Source of the DNA: Rhea pennata
Lineage: Eukaryota; Chordata; Aves; Rheiformes; Rheidae
Assembly: GCF_028389875.1 (NCBI RefSeq)
Contig: NC_084682.1
Location: 4,040,001-4,104,000, forward strand
Reading direction: 5' to 3'
DNA: 64,000 nucleotides
Below are positions 1 to 12,700 of the stretch, in pieces. The position numbers were made by a program, and so were the translations under genes. The stretch's first letter is position 1. Each line of letters begins with the position of its first letter. Under the pieces are notes generated by a model. That model saw nothing but the letters and a program-made list of their open reading frames with translations. It was not told where the DNA came from and did not search any database.

Positions 1-2251
1 ATAAGGTATGAGGCTGTAATTTATTTCAGATGAGTGGCCAAAGAATGTCTATAGACTCAGCTAAGCACAGAATTGCAAGCTTTTCAACACACATGCAAAC
101 AAACTGTCCCTACTCAATTTTCTAAAAGATATTTTCTCATCACCAATCAGGCAATAATTTTCATGTTATCACTAATCACCCCTATGGCTATGGAGCACTT
201 CTCTGTAAATTATGCTGCTTATTTAAATAAATTTAAAGCCAAATCCTTCAGCCTTACTCAAAGCAAACTGCTACAGAGGAGAAGAGGGGACTGGACTCAC
301 TGCATCAGTCATTTTCAGAAACACAATTGTGAATTTCTAAAACCCAGGGTATTTTTTATTTCATGCATCTATTTAATGAACTGAAAATGGCAATGAGATG
401 TTGTAAGAGAAGAATTTATCTGAATCAGCCTATCCAGACCACAGACTGTCTCTGCACAGTGATTTATGGGACACAATGGGGTGAGAACTTCTAACTGCCA
501 AAACCTAAATGCAGAAGTGAAAACTAGATGCTGCTACGTAGTAGAGGGCTCAAAATGTTCTACATTGCTTAGTACCATCGGTATTTTCAGTTAGTTTAGC
601 TCACTGTTTAGATGACTGATTTTAAGAGATTTAAAAATATGAAAGATCTGGAAAATTAAAGTGTCATTGGTGCAGACAGAGGCATTGAGATGTTACACTG
701 TGCGTGTTCTGTGACTGTCCTCCCATCTCCAGACAATTCTGTGTAGGAAGCATTGTTGACAGCTCACTGAAGGACTCTCACAGTAGTGCAGAGACTTGGA
801 GAGGAGAGGTTATCAGAAAAAGAAATTGTTTTGGCAATCCTAAATGTTCAGGTAGAGACAAGGAGGGGATGATAGCATTTCAGAAGAACTGACATTTCAG
901 ATTGGTGCAGTGTGAAAAAACGGGCAGAATTACTACCAGATACGTGATTTTTCTAAAATGCCCATGCATCCCAGAGCAAGATCAATCCAAGACAAAATGA
1001 AACCATTCAAAATGTTTTGCTTAAATGTCCCAACTTTATAGTTGTAATCTATCTCTAAATCCCTCACCTCATACAGGCTGCTATGCTTTATAGGAACAAG
1101 CATTGAGGAATGCCACAAGGGCAGAACTTGTACAAGCCCTATGCTATTTTAAGCTACTCAAGTGTTATTCTCAATAGCATAAAGGGAATCCTGAAGTTTA
1201 GTGTTTCACTGCTGCTTGCATCTAATCTCTGCCATTTCCCTGAGGTACAAAGGTAGCCAAGAATCCACTTAATCCGGCATGTGAGACTCCTAATGAAAGC
1301 TTTCCAATGGTTATAAAGGCTGGAACATGATGAAGTAGGCTGTTCGGTATGGATGTTTTGCATTTAGTTAAAGGCTTGTATCTTCTGAACATAGCCTCTC
1401 TCTAGAGGCTGAAAATAGAAGAATTTTGTGTATATTTGTGAAGCTTGTTAATGGTTTTTAGATGGAGACAACATGGCTAATAGTACTAAGATTTAAAAAG
1501 ATTCTTCAGGCCTGCAAAGCTCAGATACTCAATAGTCATTTTGAGTTGTTCTTTAATATTTTCTGGTGACTACACACTGCATCAAGATTGACAAGGTGGC
1601 CTTATTACTTGAAAGTTATTCTCATGGTTAGTCTGGCAGACCCTCCACTGTTCAGGGAAATACTGACAATCCTTATCCAGAATATAGGTTTGGGATCTCT
1701 GTCTTCCACTATCAAACAATCAGGTCACACCACCAGGGAAATTTAGGTAATCAGATAATCTATTTGCTCCCTTTGCTTAAATCAATTTATACTTCTATAC
1801 TCTGCATTTAAGAATGACTCCACATCAGCCTGTGAAAGAGACATTATTTTATCTCATAGGTGTTCCACAACTTCCTCACTTGCTCAGTGGTGACTGACCT
1901 GCCAGGATGCCGAAAAGGAAACAACTGAAAAAGAACTAGAGCTTGGTCACTAAGTCACATACTTCTCCATCAGCTTACAGACACTCAACAGCAAGTTTTT
2001 CAAAGGTACCAACGTATCTAGTTAACACTGAAATTAGCAGCAGTAATAAGCCTAAACATCTCTGAGGGTGTGGGTCCCTGAAGAATTTACAAAACAATTT
2101 TTTTTGAATGCTGGACATACATAGATGTGCTAGATCATACTTGGAACACATGAACACATATTTACATCTTCCAGTTTAACTACTGAGATGATAATGAGGA
2201 GAAGTAACAAAAGACAGTTACCATCAGACCTCAATTTCATGAAAGAAACAA

Positions 2252-2287
2252 ATATATATATACATACATACATATATATATATATAT
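2252..2287. repeat. TA/TACA microsatellite
   Basis: Alternating TA and CATA units run for about 36 bp. A similar TG then TATA tract follows at about 2630-2680. Confidence 0.85.
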
Positions 2288-3079
2288 TTTACTTACAGAA
2301 AGCATCTATGGAAGCAGCTCAACAAGATTAAGGGGAAAACACAAGGATAGTCTTAAAATATAACTTATCCTTGATTAAAATACATTCTCAACTGCATTTC
2401 AAGATATATATGTATTTCTTCTGTGTGCATGCACACAGAGGAAGAGAGCATGGCTGTTTTGTAGTAAGCATAAAACTGAAAGGAAAAGGCAATTAAACTG
2501 CCTAAGATAAGATCCAGTCTGGTTGTTGGCGAGGGAGGCCTGCAGTCATATCATATGACCGAAACAACCTTGGCATATGGTCCCACTTGTCCCACTTGCC
2601 TTTTCATGTCTTCACAGAACTAAGAGTATGTGTGTGTGTGTGTGTATACATGTGTATACATATATGAATATATATATTTTTGTAGTATTTATTCTATCCA
2701 GGTAAATACACTCAAGAATGAAAAAAAAAAGATCTCATTTTGGTTCAGTAATTTGAAAACCTCATTTTACAGGCAGCACTAAAATCTGCAGGAAATGCTA
2801 TGGCAACGTGTTTCCATGAGGACACAGCAAATAGTTATTGCATGTACCTATGTATATGACATTTAAAGAGGTTTTTTTTTAACCTAAATATAGCTTAAAC
2901 ACTATGTATTATTATCAGTATATCTCTAAGCACTTCATAAAGGACTATAACCACAAGACTTAACCGGGGATGAATAAGAACTCCAGCCCTAAGCTGGAAG
3001 CACATCATATGATATTGACAAGAGAGAAAAATGCATATATTGGCTGGTCCTTAGGCAGTACACTGGGCAGCTGATGTAC

Positions 3080-3360
3080 TTAAAGTAGAGATGAAGAAAT
3101 ATATGTGGCTCAAAGCACTGGTGAGACATCTGAAACACCATGTATGATTTTGGTCGCCTTGTTCTAAGACAACCTCAGAATGGAACAGGTGCAAAGAAGA
3201 GCCACCATGGAAACAAACCACCTATCTTACAAGGGAGAAGATAGTTTAGTTTGCTCAGTCTCCCAAAATGAAGACCCAGAAAGCGCACGATTGTCCTCTG
3301 TAATTACACTTAGCCAAGAGTTAATATCAAGGGCTCATAAATGAATAGTACAACGGTACA
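3080..3360 (+). mobile_element. Decayed CR1/L3-like LINE 3' fragment
   Basis: The stretch has the order of phrases seen in the 3' part of CR1/L3-type LINEs: a 'TTTTGGTCGCC' segment, then 'AAGAAGAGCCACCA', then a 'GGGAGAAGATAG...TTTGCTCAGTCTCCC' segment. All frames are broken and many sites differ, so it is an old relic. Identification is by recalled family pattern, not by a search. Confidence 0.5.
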
Positions 3361-3644
3361 AGAACAGATGGGAACAGGCATCCTGTAATTGATCTGGAAA
3401 TCAAACTGTTTTAACTGTAAAGGGACTGACGTGATGGATCATTTTTTCAAAGAGAGACACAGGGGCAAAATAATCATAAACCCAGAGACAGCCCGGTATT
3501 ATTGGCTACTTTCAGTGTTGCCTTTCAGTTGCCTTCTAAGAAAGCAAACTGCAATCTCAGATTTGTCTACAAATCTCTGAAAAGTTCTTCACAGCTAACA
3601 TTTTGCTCCCATTTCTGTACTTCCATCTTGAAAGAGATACTAAC

Positions 3645-3705
3645 TGTAATGTGGTATGGTATAGTTGACTCCTTCTGGCTTGGTGATTTGTACAATGTTG
3701 CCAGC
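3645..3705 (-). CDS. RAD51C: RAD51C coding exon 8
   Basis: 61 nt encoding [20 protein letters not shown], with acceptor ACCAG and donor GTTAGT. It ends in phase 0, so a further terminal exon is required. Confidence 0.92.
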
Positions 3706-6700
3706 CTGGTTAAACAAAAACAAAGAATTAGGATTAGTGGGTACAGATAATACAAAAGTTCCAAATAAACAGTATTAGGTTAACCAGACCCAAGCTGTCC
3801 CACAGTCATGGAGTAAGTGATCAGTGTAATTCTTATGTCTGTATACTTGTACAGGTTATTCAACACATGGATGTCAAAGTCCCATCTCTGTCTGACCAGT
3901 CAGCTCAAATACAATATAGACCTACTAATAAAGAGCAAATGATTAGCCTTGTTTTATCACTGTATTTTATCATGTTTCGGAACAATAACCATTCTAAACT
4001 AATTCCAAACGCCACTTTAAAATCCAAAAAACCCCCAAAAAACAACAACAACAAAAAAAACTTTCAGCATAATTCTTTTCTACTCCATTAAACAACCATT
4101 TGCAGCTTGACCTCTCGAAGTTGGAAGATATGCCTCAAGAACTCAAAAACTTCTAGAGATTTCACAAAATACAGTGGATGGAGAACATAAGATGTTCAAA
4201 GCCTGACCTTGCCACCGACATACAGCGTGACCTCGAGTAAATCACTTCCCTTGTGTCACTCCTCTTTTCTTGATTTTGTGCATTTAGGCTCTAAGCAATG
4301 CATTTTGATTTGTGCTTATACAACACTTAGCCCAATGGGTACTTGCCTAATACAGATAAAAGACAGCAAAGAGCTGAATAACAAAGGATTTTTTTAACCA
4401 GTCCTAGCACTGCTAGTCTGCTCCATGCCTACCTCTCCTCCAAACTTGCACTTATACAAAGCCAATACAGAAAGTGTTCTGCTCTCTGTACCAAGACACC
4501 CTGCCAAGGATCCTGTTAATTATTTTTGTCCTTTTTTATTTTTTTCTCTTCCCTGAGGTGCCATTCTATTAGAGAGCACGTAATTACAGCCTGAGGAACA
4601 CTGCCACTTCATATTAGCTACACAGGGAATTCCTCAGAACATTTAAGAGGTGGGTTATACTTTACAAAATAACCTAAATCTGAAGCTGCAGAAGCCATGC
4701 TTTTACAAGCACTCAGCTGGAGCTCTGCTGTGTGCCTTCGACTCAACAGGATCTTTCCCCACAGCAATGAGACCCATTGTAATAAAGCTCTGACACATTT
4801 CCAGTAGTACAGAGAAACAAAGAGAGATAGGGACAAGTATCATATTTAGCCAAAGCATAATAGAGAAGGAAAAATGACCTCTTAAATGGCTATCTTTGCA
4901 CCTTACCAACAGCCTATAAAAAGAATAATAATAAATCGTGCAGTACAAACAAATCATGCAGTTCATCTATAAAGGCAACAGAATCTGTCTATTTCTGCTT
5001 TTCACAGATACTCAGAATTGCTGTGCTTCTGCAGGCCCCATTCCATATTAGCTGTATATTTATAACAGTAAATAAGAAATGCTTTTCTACCTTTTACCTT
5101 CCATTTTGGGACCTATACCTACAACAGTCCTAGCCATGATGTGGAAGGAAAAAGCTCCTTACTTTCTGTATATAAAATTAACCTTCTTCACTCCGCAATT
5201 GTCATATTGATGCAACTTCTCTCTTATAAAAGGTGTTAATTAGTGTCATTAATTTAACTCCAGACTAAACAGCCTGCTGTAATCACTCTGCATTACTTTC
5301 AAACTTAGAATTTAAAGAACAAAACCCCACAAAAAAGTATCACCACATTTTTTTTTCCAAGCTTAAAAAGGAAAACTACACACAACATTCCAGTAGCATT
5401 TTTGTTCATTGTTTGCAGAAGATTAGGGAATAGAATCAGGGCATCTTAAGTCTCAAATTACAGCTGCATTGTGATATTATACTCAAGATGAATTCAACTG
5501 AATAGGAAATATAAGTGAGCTTGCAACATAGGAAAGACGGGGGGGGGGAGGAAGAAACAAAAAAGAACACACTGCAACAGCAAGAGACCTTCACACTGGT
5601 TTTAGAGGGGTCATTCTAATTTGTTTGAGCTTCTAAAATCATCTTCCATAGGTGCACTCTGCACTGAGAGTAAAGGCAGCCCTTTAACTCCCACTAAGCA
5701 TTTGCATGTCTGCCTTGCAAGAGAACCTTCCTACTGCATTCAAAAGCAGAACAATCCAACAGCTGCAACTGAGGCTCAGGAGTCAGCAGGCCTATGTTCT
5801 GTCCTCCTGGGAATCCCCTTCTAGGTGTAAAGCTTTCTTGGACATCAAAGGGCTTTGTATTGCCTAGGGCCTAAAAGTCTGACTTCAGCAAAGAAATTCT
5901 TCCTGCTGAAGGAAGAGAGAGACCGATTTTTGGTGAAGCTTGGAGGTGTTGAGGTGCAAAGACAGCCATTTAAGAGGTCATTTTTCCTTCTCTATTATGC
6001 TTTGGCTAAATATGATACTTGTCCCTCTCTCTGTTTCTCTGTACTACTGGAAGCTTGGAGGTTGTCTCTGTGACTGAGACAACCATATATGCCCAAAGCT
6101 GGGTTATAAAAAAAGTTTTGTTTTGTTTTTTTACCTAATCACCAGTCCCCAGATTCTTGTCTCTGAGCAACTACCATTAGTATTTTTATGAGACATGGCA
6201 TCTTGCCAGGAACAAAGGACAGCATTGCAGCAAGCTGACCACAGTGAAAAGAAGGAGCACAACAGTTCAGCCCACACTATCTCAGGGTTGAACTATATAT
6301 TTTTTTCTTGAGCCTCAATAGCCTGGGATGTGGGAGACCACAGCCTGAAGCCAAGTTCAAATCCCTGCTTGGCCACTAGGTTCAGCCTGCAAAAGATTCT
6401 CCAGTGTCAGACTTAACAATATTACTATGTACCTTATTGGCCTACATTTACGCTTACCTTTGAGTGTTGTCCCAGTGAAAGATTAAACGGACAGTAGCAG
6501 CATGTCCCCAGCTTTCTCCTGAGTGACATAAAATGACAGGCATTTTATTTATCTCCTATAAAAGTGGCAGAATCAATAAATTGAACTGCAATTAGATAAG
6601 CCTTCCAAAAAAACTTCCATGATTAAAACATATATACCTTTCTTGCAGTAAGGAATCACATCTCTTTTATACATTCAGTAATTTCACAACTAGTTTATCA

Positions 6701-9700
6701 AATATACTGAGACAAGGAATAACCTGTGTACTCACCCACAGAATGTTTTATAAAAACCTTGATGCAATACTTCTGTATTTGTGAAAAGATTTTATACATA
6801 CCTAATAAAGGGCAGGTTTCAGACAAATCTTGAAAACAGAGGCAACATGAAGAAAATATTTTTTCTAATTATTACTGAAAAAGTCTAGTGACTATGTCTA
6901 AATCCTAGTTCAAAATTGTCATATTCTGTCTCTCAGGCATAATTATGAGCAAACATCACTTCCTTTGGGATAAAAGCTTTGGGAGAAGGTCAGTGATTAT
7001 TAAAGTATTAAGGGCCCCTGAAGCAGTCTTCCTTTTCTAACAGCAAAATGAAAAAACACAACCAATAGAGAGTGGGGGGAAAAAAGCAAAAAAAAAGAGA
7101 AGAAAGTTTGAGCTATTATCCTGTTTCAGGGGAAACAGTCCTAATGTTTCAGATCACATCTGGCCACAAGATCATTCGGTTTACAGACAGCTTTATTGGG
7201 CGTTTTCCTCTGTTTATCCCAAGGGACATATAGCAGTCAGAAGATGGATTGAATTTTGAAACAGTCGCTTGGTTAAGTACTGCAAGCCTCTCTCATTCAT
7301 CTGTACACAACCTGTTAACTTCTCAGTTATTTGTTGGTCTCCAGCACACCACCAGCTCCACATTCTCTGGCCTTCATTAAAGCATGTAGAAGAAAGAAAA
7401 TGACTCAACTGTAATGAAGACCTAGACCCTCTAGGCATCTTGCCAGACCCTTGTCCCTTATATCTTAGTTGAGATTTAATGTTTTGGCCATTGGATATAG
7501 TTCTGAGTCAGAGATCAAAACACATAATTTACAAATGGACCCAAGTTCCATACCAGACTCTTTCCAACTATATTGAATACAAGGGAAAAAAACACGACTT
7601 GCAAAATGAGATGTTTCTGAGTTAAACTGGCTGCAGTTTAATATTTGACCTCCTTTCTAAATATATCAAGCAGAAATGTCTAGGAACACCCAGCTTAGCT
7701 ATCACTAGTGGGAAAGAAAGCTGCCCCCTTCATAAAGCTCTTGACTTAATACCTTGCAGCATCTGTGCTCTTTTTCATAATTAAGGAATTCCCTTCTGCT
7801 AGGAAGCTGAATAAGAGTTTACAGATTAATGCTCTTGTGAAATCTTAGAAAAGCCTATTTCTAGGCCCTACTAATAAGTACCGGGGAAAAAAAAATATGT
7901 AGGGGAGGCAACTGATCTTTCTTGGGGTTTTGCCACTCACCTACCCCTCAATAATCCCTTTGGCTACAACCAACCATAGAGGAGTAGGAGCTTCTTGAGC
8001 TTTATGATGAGACTGTTGCAATAGCATCCCTTCAGAGTGGGTCATAAAACCACCCAGTAATACACCAGTACAATACTCACACTGAGTCTATGGAATAAAT
8101 TCACATAAAATTGCAAACACTTTGTACCACTTGTAGCACTTTGAAATTCTCAACTTAAGATTTGCTGTTTAAAATTAAATTTGGATGAGCAGAGTATCTC
8201 TCTGCTTTAATATTTTACCACTGGTACAAACTTTCATTTTTGCAAGCGGATACACTATTCAGTTCAACGCAACTACGTGGCTACATGCACATTCTGATGA
8301 GGGCCACAATCAGTTTACAGTCGCCTCAAGAAGAAGTTATGTCAAATTAAATGTTCCTAAGAACAAAATTGTGTGCAGGACAGTATATGATAATTTAGGA
8401 TGGTAACCTACACTGACTCTTTTAGCATTCTTTACTATCCTCCCCCGCTATGACTTAGTAAACACAACAGTTCTCAAAAACTGCTGGCTATTAAAAAAGT
8501 CAAGACAGAATCTATTCGCTTTTATTTATTTTGTAGCCAGAAAGGCTGCCAAAAAAGAACTAAAATATCAGAGAGCAAGATGTGTCATTCTGTGATGTGA
8601 AAATGACAAAAATGGTCAGATACTGAAAGCAGGGTCTTTATCTGCATGCACAGCTCAAAATTTCACATTCTCCAAGGAGACGATTTGTGTTTGTTCATTT
8701 TATCTTACATCTGTGCCAAATGGTTCAATACCTGAACAGACACTGAGAACATCTTTGCCTCTGTACTGTCCCCTTCTCCCTCCTCTCCAGACCAAGAGCA
8801 TCATTACTTAGTCCATCTTAGTCCATCGAATCTAAAGCACTGGGCAAAGAATTTTTGCCCTTTAACTGCATCATGAAATAATACAAAGTTATAACCTGAA
8901 AGAAGAAAAGGCTCAGCATTTAAATCTTAATTTGGCCAAATCTCTGTTTCAAATGAACTGCGCTAGTTTCCCCTGTGAACAGAGTAAAACAGTCTATATG
9001 GAGCACTCTGCTCATTATACAGCAAGCTGGAACAGCCCGTAAGAAACATTTAAACTTGCTATGGGCAGGCTGTAATTCAGAAACCCACATAAAATTTCCC
9101 CTACATTATAATTGTAGTGTATAACTGTAGAGAACAAAGGACAGATAGTTTCAGATATGCATCAAATATGAAATAGCTTTGCAAATAACCAGTGGAAACA
9201 GTTTAAAATGTTTATTTGCCATTACATTTGAATGTGTTTTGGAGGGGCAGTTAACATCTCTCAGGGAATTTAGAAAATTGCAGCATAGTTCAAGTTCCAC
9301 AACCATTAAGCTGCGGACACATGACCTCTTCTCTTACTGATTCAACCTGTTCATCACCACCTTCCTGCTAGAGGTCTACTACCCCCAGTCAATCCCTGCA
9401 TTATTTGTATGATCACCAGCCAGTTTCAGTCTAAATTACCTGATTAGCAGAGACTTACTTGTTACTTAAATTACTTAAGCTTACCAGGCTCACTTTTAAC
9501 AAAAATGTTTTGGGAGACAATCACAAACAGCTCAGCCAGCATGTAGATTAGAGCAGTGACCTCCAGCAGGGGTAGTGGCCTCCTTAGCAGGTACAGCTGC
9601 AGCTGGAATAGAGGTATCTCTACAACCTAAGATCCTTGGGGGAAGGTTGTGATATGTTAGCTGCAGGTCTAAGAAACTAGTTATTCAACAGAATATTCCT

Positions 9701-12700
9701 ACTGTTTCCTCATAAAGAGTGATTCAATTAGCTTAGGTAATAGTGATATATCTAATTTAAAGTTTAGTATTAAATATTTGAGTTTAAAAAAGGGAAAAAG
9801 GAAATTCCAGCAACATTATCAACCTCTGTGTCTCTGCAATCTTAAAAAGACATGACTTTTAAAATTATATGTAATATCTTCTCAAAAATCTAAGATTCTA
9901 ACCTACAAGCAATGTCTGAGTTTAGAACAAAATTTGATAGTTGCTAATTATAATTACAACCCTGACATGTATAGGTACTACTGCAGAGTTCCCCAATGCT
10001 AATAGTTCAAGGCTAACAGTTGAGATTTACACTAATAGTTCCACCATGGATCCTGCGATACCACAGAAAATTTAGCAGACTTTTTTTTTCTTTCTTTCTT
10101 TTGGTTCATTATGCCAAAAGAAAGTAAATTATATATTCAAAGATTTTTGGTTTTCAACTTACATGCTAAGCACCTACCTAAAGCCGGTACCAGTGTGGAC
10201 TGGCTTTGTCCAATCCTTGTTGTCATTTGATTTGTCAGAACTACCTAAAAGAATAAACAGAAACAAACAAAAAAACCCTCTAGGAAGCAATCAAAATAGG
10301 GGAGGGGAAAGAGACAGATTTTTCTAAAAGGTTTTATTGATAAAGTGCTTACTCAGTCCAAACTCTTGCCAATGGAATCAAAGCTTTGTGTTAACAATAA
10401 GAAACTATAAAGGTGCCTCATCTTTTCTCAATAGCCAAAACAAAATAAGAGAACTCTGCAAAACGTATTTTCAGTTTTCACGAGAAGTAGATTTCCTTCA
10501 TTGAAGACTTACAAAATGAAATCTTTCACTATGCAAGGATAGAAACCCAAAACAACCCATATATTCCACTGCATACATACTAAAGACAATTTGGATCTGT
10601 ATATAGATGCACAGGACTTGTATTAGCCCTCTTTATATGGATGGTTTCACTCACTGTGGCATAAACAAACTCGGCGGTGTTGCACAAAGCATGCATAAGC
10701 CTAATGATTAACAAAATTTCTGCACCTTGTAGTCTAAAAATGTGCAAGTGGGTACAATACAAAGCAGAATGAGAGCGAACAGACAGAGCGGGGGAGTGTT
10801 TTCACAGCATAAATCATTCGTAGGAGGTTCACAGACAGTCTAGGTTAGATCCTTGGTAGAAGTGGGGGTGGGTGAGACAGAAAAGAGCCAGGAATATTAA
10901 CTGCAAGGCTCATTAAAAATGAAAAATAAAAAATTGTACCTATCTTAAACCCTAGGGGCTTTCAGTATTTGACATGCCTGTATGATTCTTGCTTGAATAG
11001 TTAGAAAAGTGTACTAGAGCAACCAACTCCACTGAGCATATGGGGCACATACCAAAACATTTACATAGCTGAGAGCCCCAAAACATACACTGTGTATTTT
11101 GGAGAACTGACTCATCATAGATCAATGCAGCCCCACAACGGCCCCAGATCTCATTGCTAGAGGAGAACTTGACTGGGCATCCCAGTAAAAGACAATGAGT
11201 TCAGCTTTAGAAACTAAAGAAATTCACTTTCTCCCATATTAGAGCATTCAGACAGCCCAGCTTTGCTGTCAGTTAAGCAATTCCTGGCAGGCAAGCTTAA
11301 TTCAGACTGCTTGCAAGCTATATGCAACTAAATCAAAAACTAACAAGAGGGCCACTTTGAGCTAGATCATTTCTGAAGCTCTGTGATTAATCACTTCTTT
11401 AGCAAGTGCTTATTTAACAAACATTTGTACTACAGTGCTCGCTTGTTCGACACAAATAAGTTTAATATGTTTTACTTGACTGAAGAAAAAAAGATTATAC
11501 AATGACAACTGCTCCCTTTCAAGGTCACTGGGCACCTAACGTATGAATGAGAGCAGTCAATAAACTGGACATGGTGCAAATCAAGCAGTTGTATAATATT
11601 TGTCTCTGTTGGTACCCACACTAGAAGAACCACCTTCATAATTCATACTGGAGGGGAGAAGGGATTTGCTTTCAGTGGCAAATACAATTGCCTAACCCTG
11701 GCAGAATGCGGAGTTGTGCTCTTTCCCTTCCTGCAGCTATCAAAGGAAACACAAGGGGAGGCTTACTTTCAGCAGTATGAACAAAAGCCAGTTGTGTGAG
11801 AGTTGTGCATGACAAGAAAGCAAGTTACCTGAAAACAGTTACAGAGACAAGCACCATTTTGAGACTCTGTAAGCTCTAATTCCTGAACAATGCTTTTCTG
11901 TGCTGTAACAGACTCGCCAAACAATTTCTGTAACAGATGTAGCTTCTGAGTGCCATCTGCTGGCTATGTGCCTGCACATTTGCAGGCTTCCATATTGGTG
12001 TAAATGACGTGGAAACAATCCCCAGGCAGGAAGCTGTGGGTTTCCATGGATGCCAGAACAGCCAGCCAAACTCAAGCAGTCTTCCTCCCTAGGAGCTGTT
12101 CCTTCCACTAACACAGTAGTTTATTTTTAATTGAAGAATAAAAATTTATGTTGGTACTGCTAAATATTCTGATATATTTTAATGTGTGTGCTTTATAGGT
12201 AGGAGAAGTCACCAAAGGAACATTCTTTTTCCAATCAAATCACAAAAGGAGATGATGTGAAACAGCATGACAAATGATATGTTACCATTTAGTTAAAATT
12301 AACAGGATGCTTGTGTGAATTTTACCTATTTGGCAAGTCTAGGAACTTTCTATGTCTGCCATTTTGCCTGTGCAATCCATCTATTTTTACTGATGAAATT
12401 GGCAAATACAAATGTTAAGAACATTCCTGCACTTTTATTTTGCTGTCTACAAACAATCACACATCCCACCTGCTTTATCCTTCATAAGGCATTGATTTCA
12501 AAGTAGCACTGTTTGCAATTTAAACTTCCCCCAGACTTACTGCTGCTTTATGATCATTTGCTACAATGATCAGCTGTTGTGCAAGACCATTTAAGAGTCT
12601 TGTGCGAAGTGAGAGGTCCTCAAAGTCATGGCGAAAGGGAAATGCAATTCCATCAATTACCACCAGTCGGACCTAAGTATAGAAGAAAAGAAAAAACTAC

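Larger units (their letters stand above)
1..3644. other. AT-rich non-coding stretch left of RAD51C exon 8
   Basis: No convincing coding exon was found here. RAD51C is transcribed right to left and still needs a final coding exon after 3645, so this is either its last intron or contains an exon too diverged to recognise. It holds TA/TACA microsatellite sequence near 2252-2287, a short TG run near 2630-2644 and a decayed LINE piece at about 3080-3360. Confidence 0.6.

Noticed and set aside
1030-1085. GFRD-like reading on the minus strand as a RAD51C exon 9
   Set aside because: It would need an acceptor with a poor pyrimidine tract, lacks the expected PQ, and stops after nine codons with no nuclear-signal tail.
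2030-2110. KFFRD reading on the minus strand as a RAD51C exon 9
   Set aside because: The frame and splice border do not fit phase 0 and the following residues are hydrophobic, unlike the RAD51C tail.
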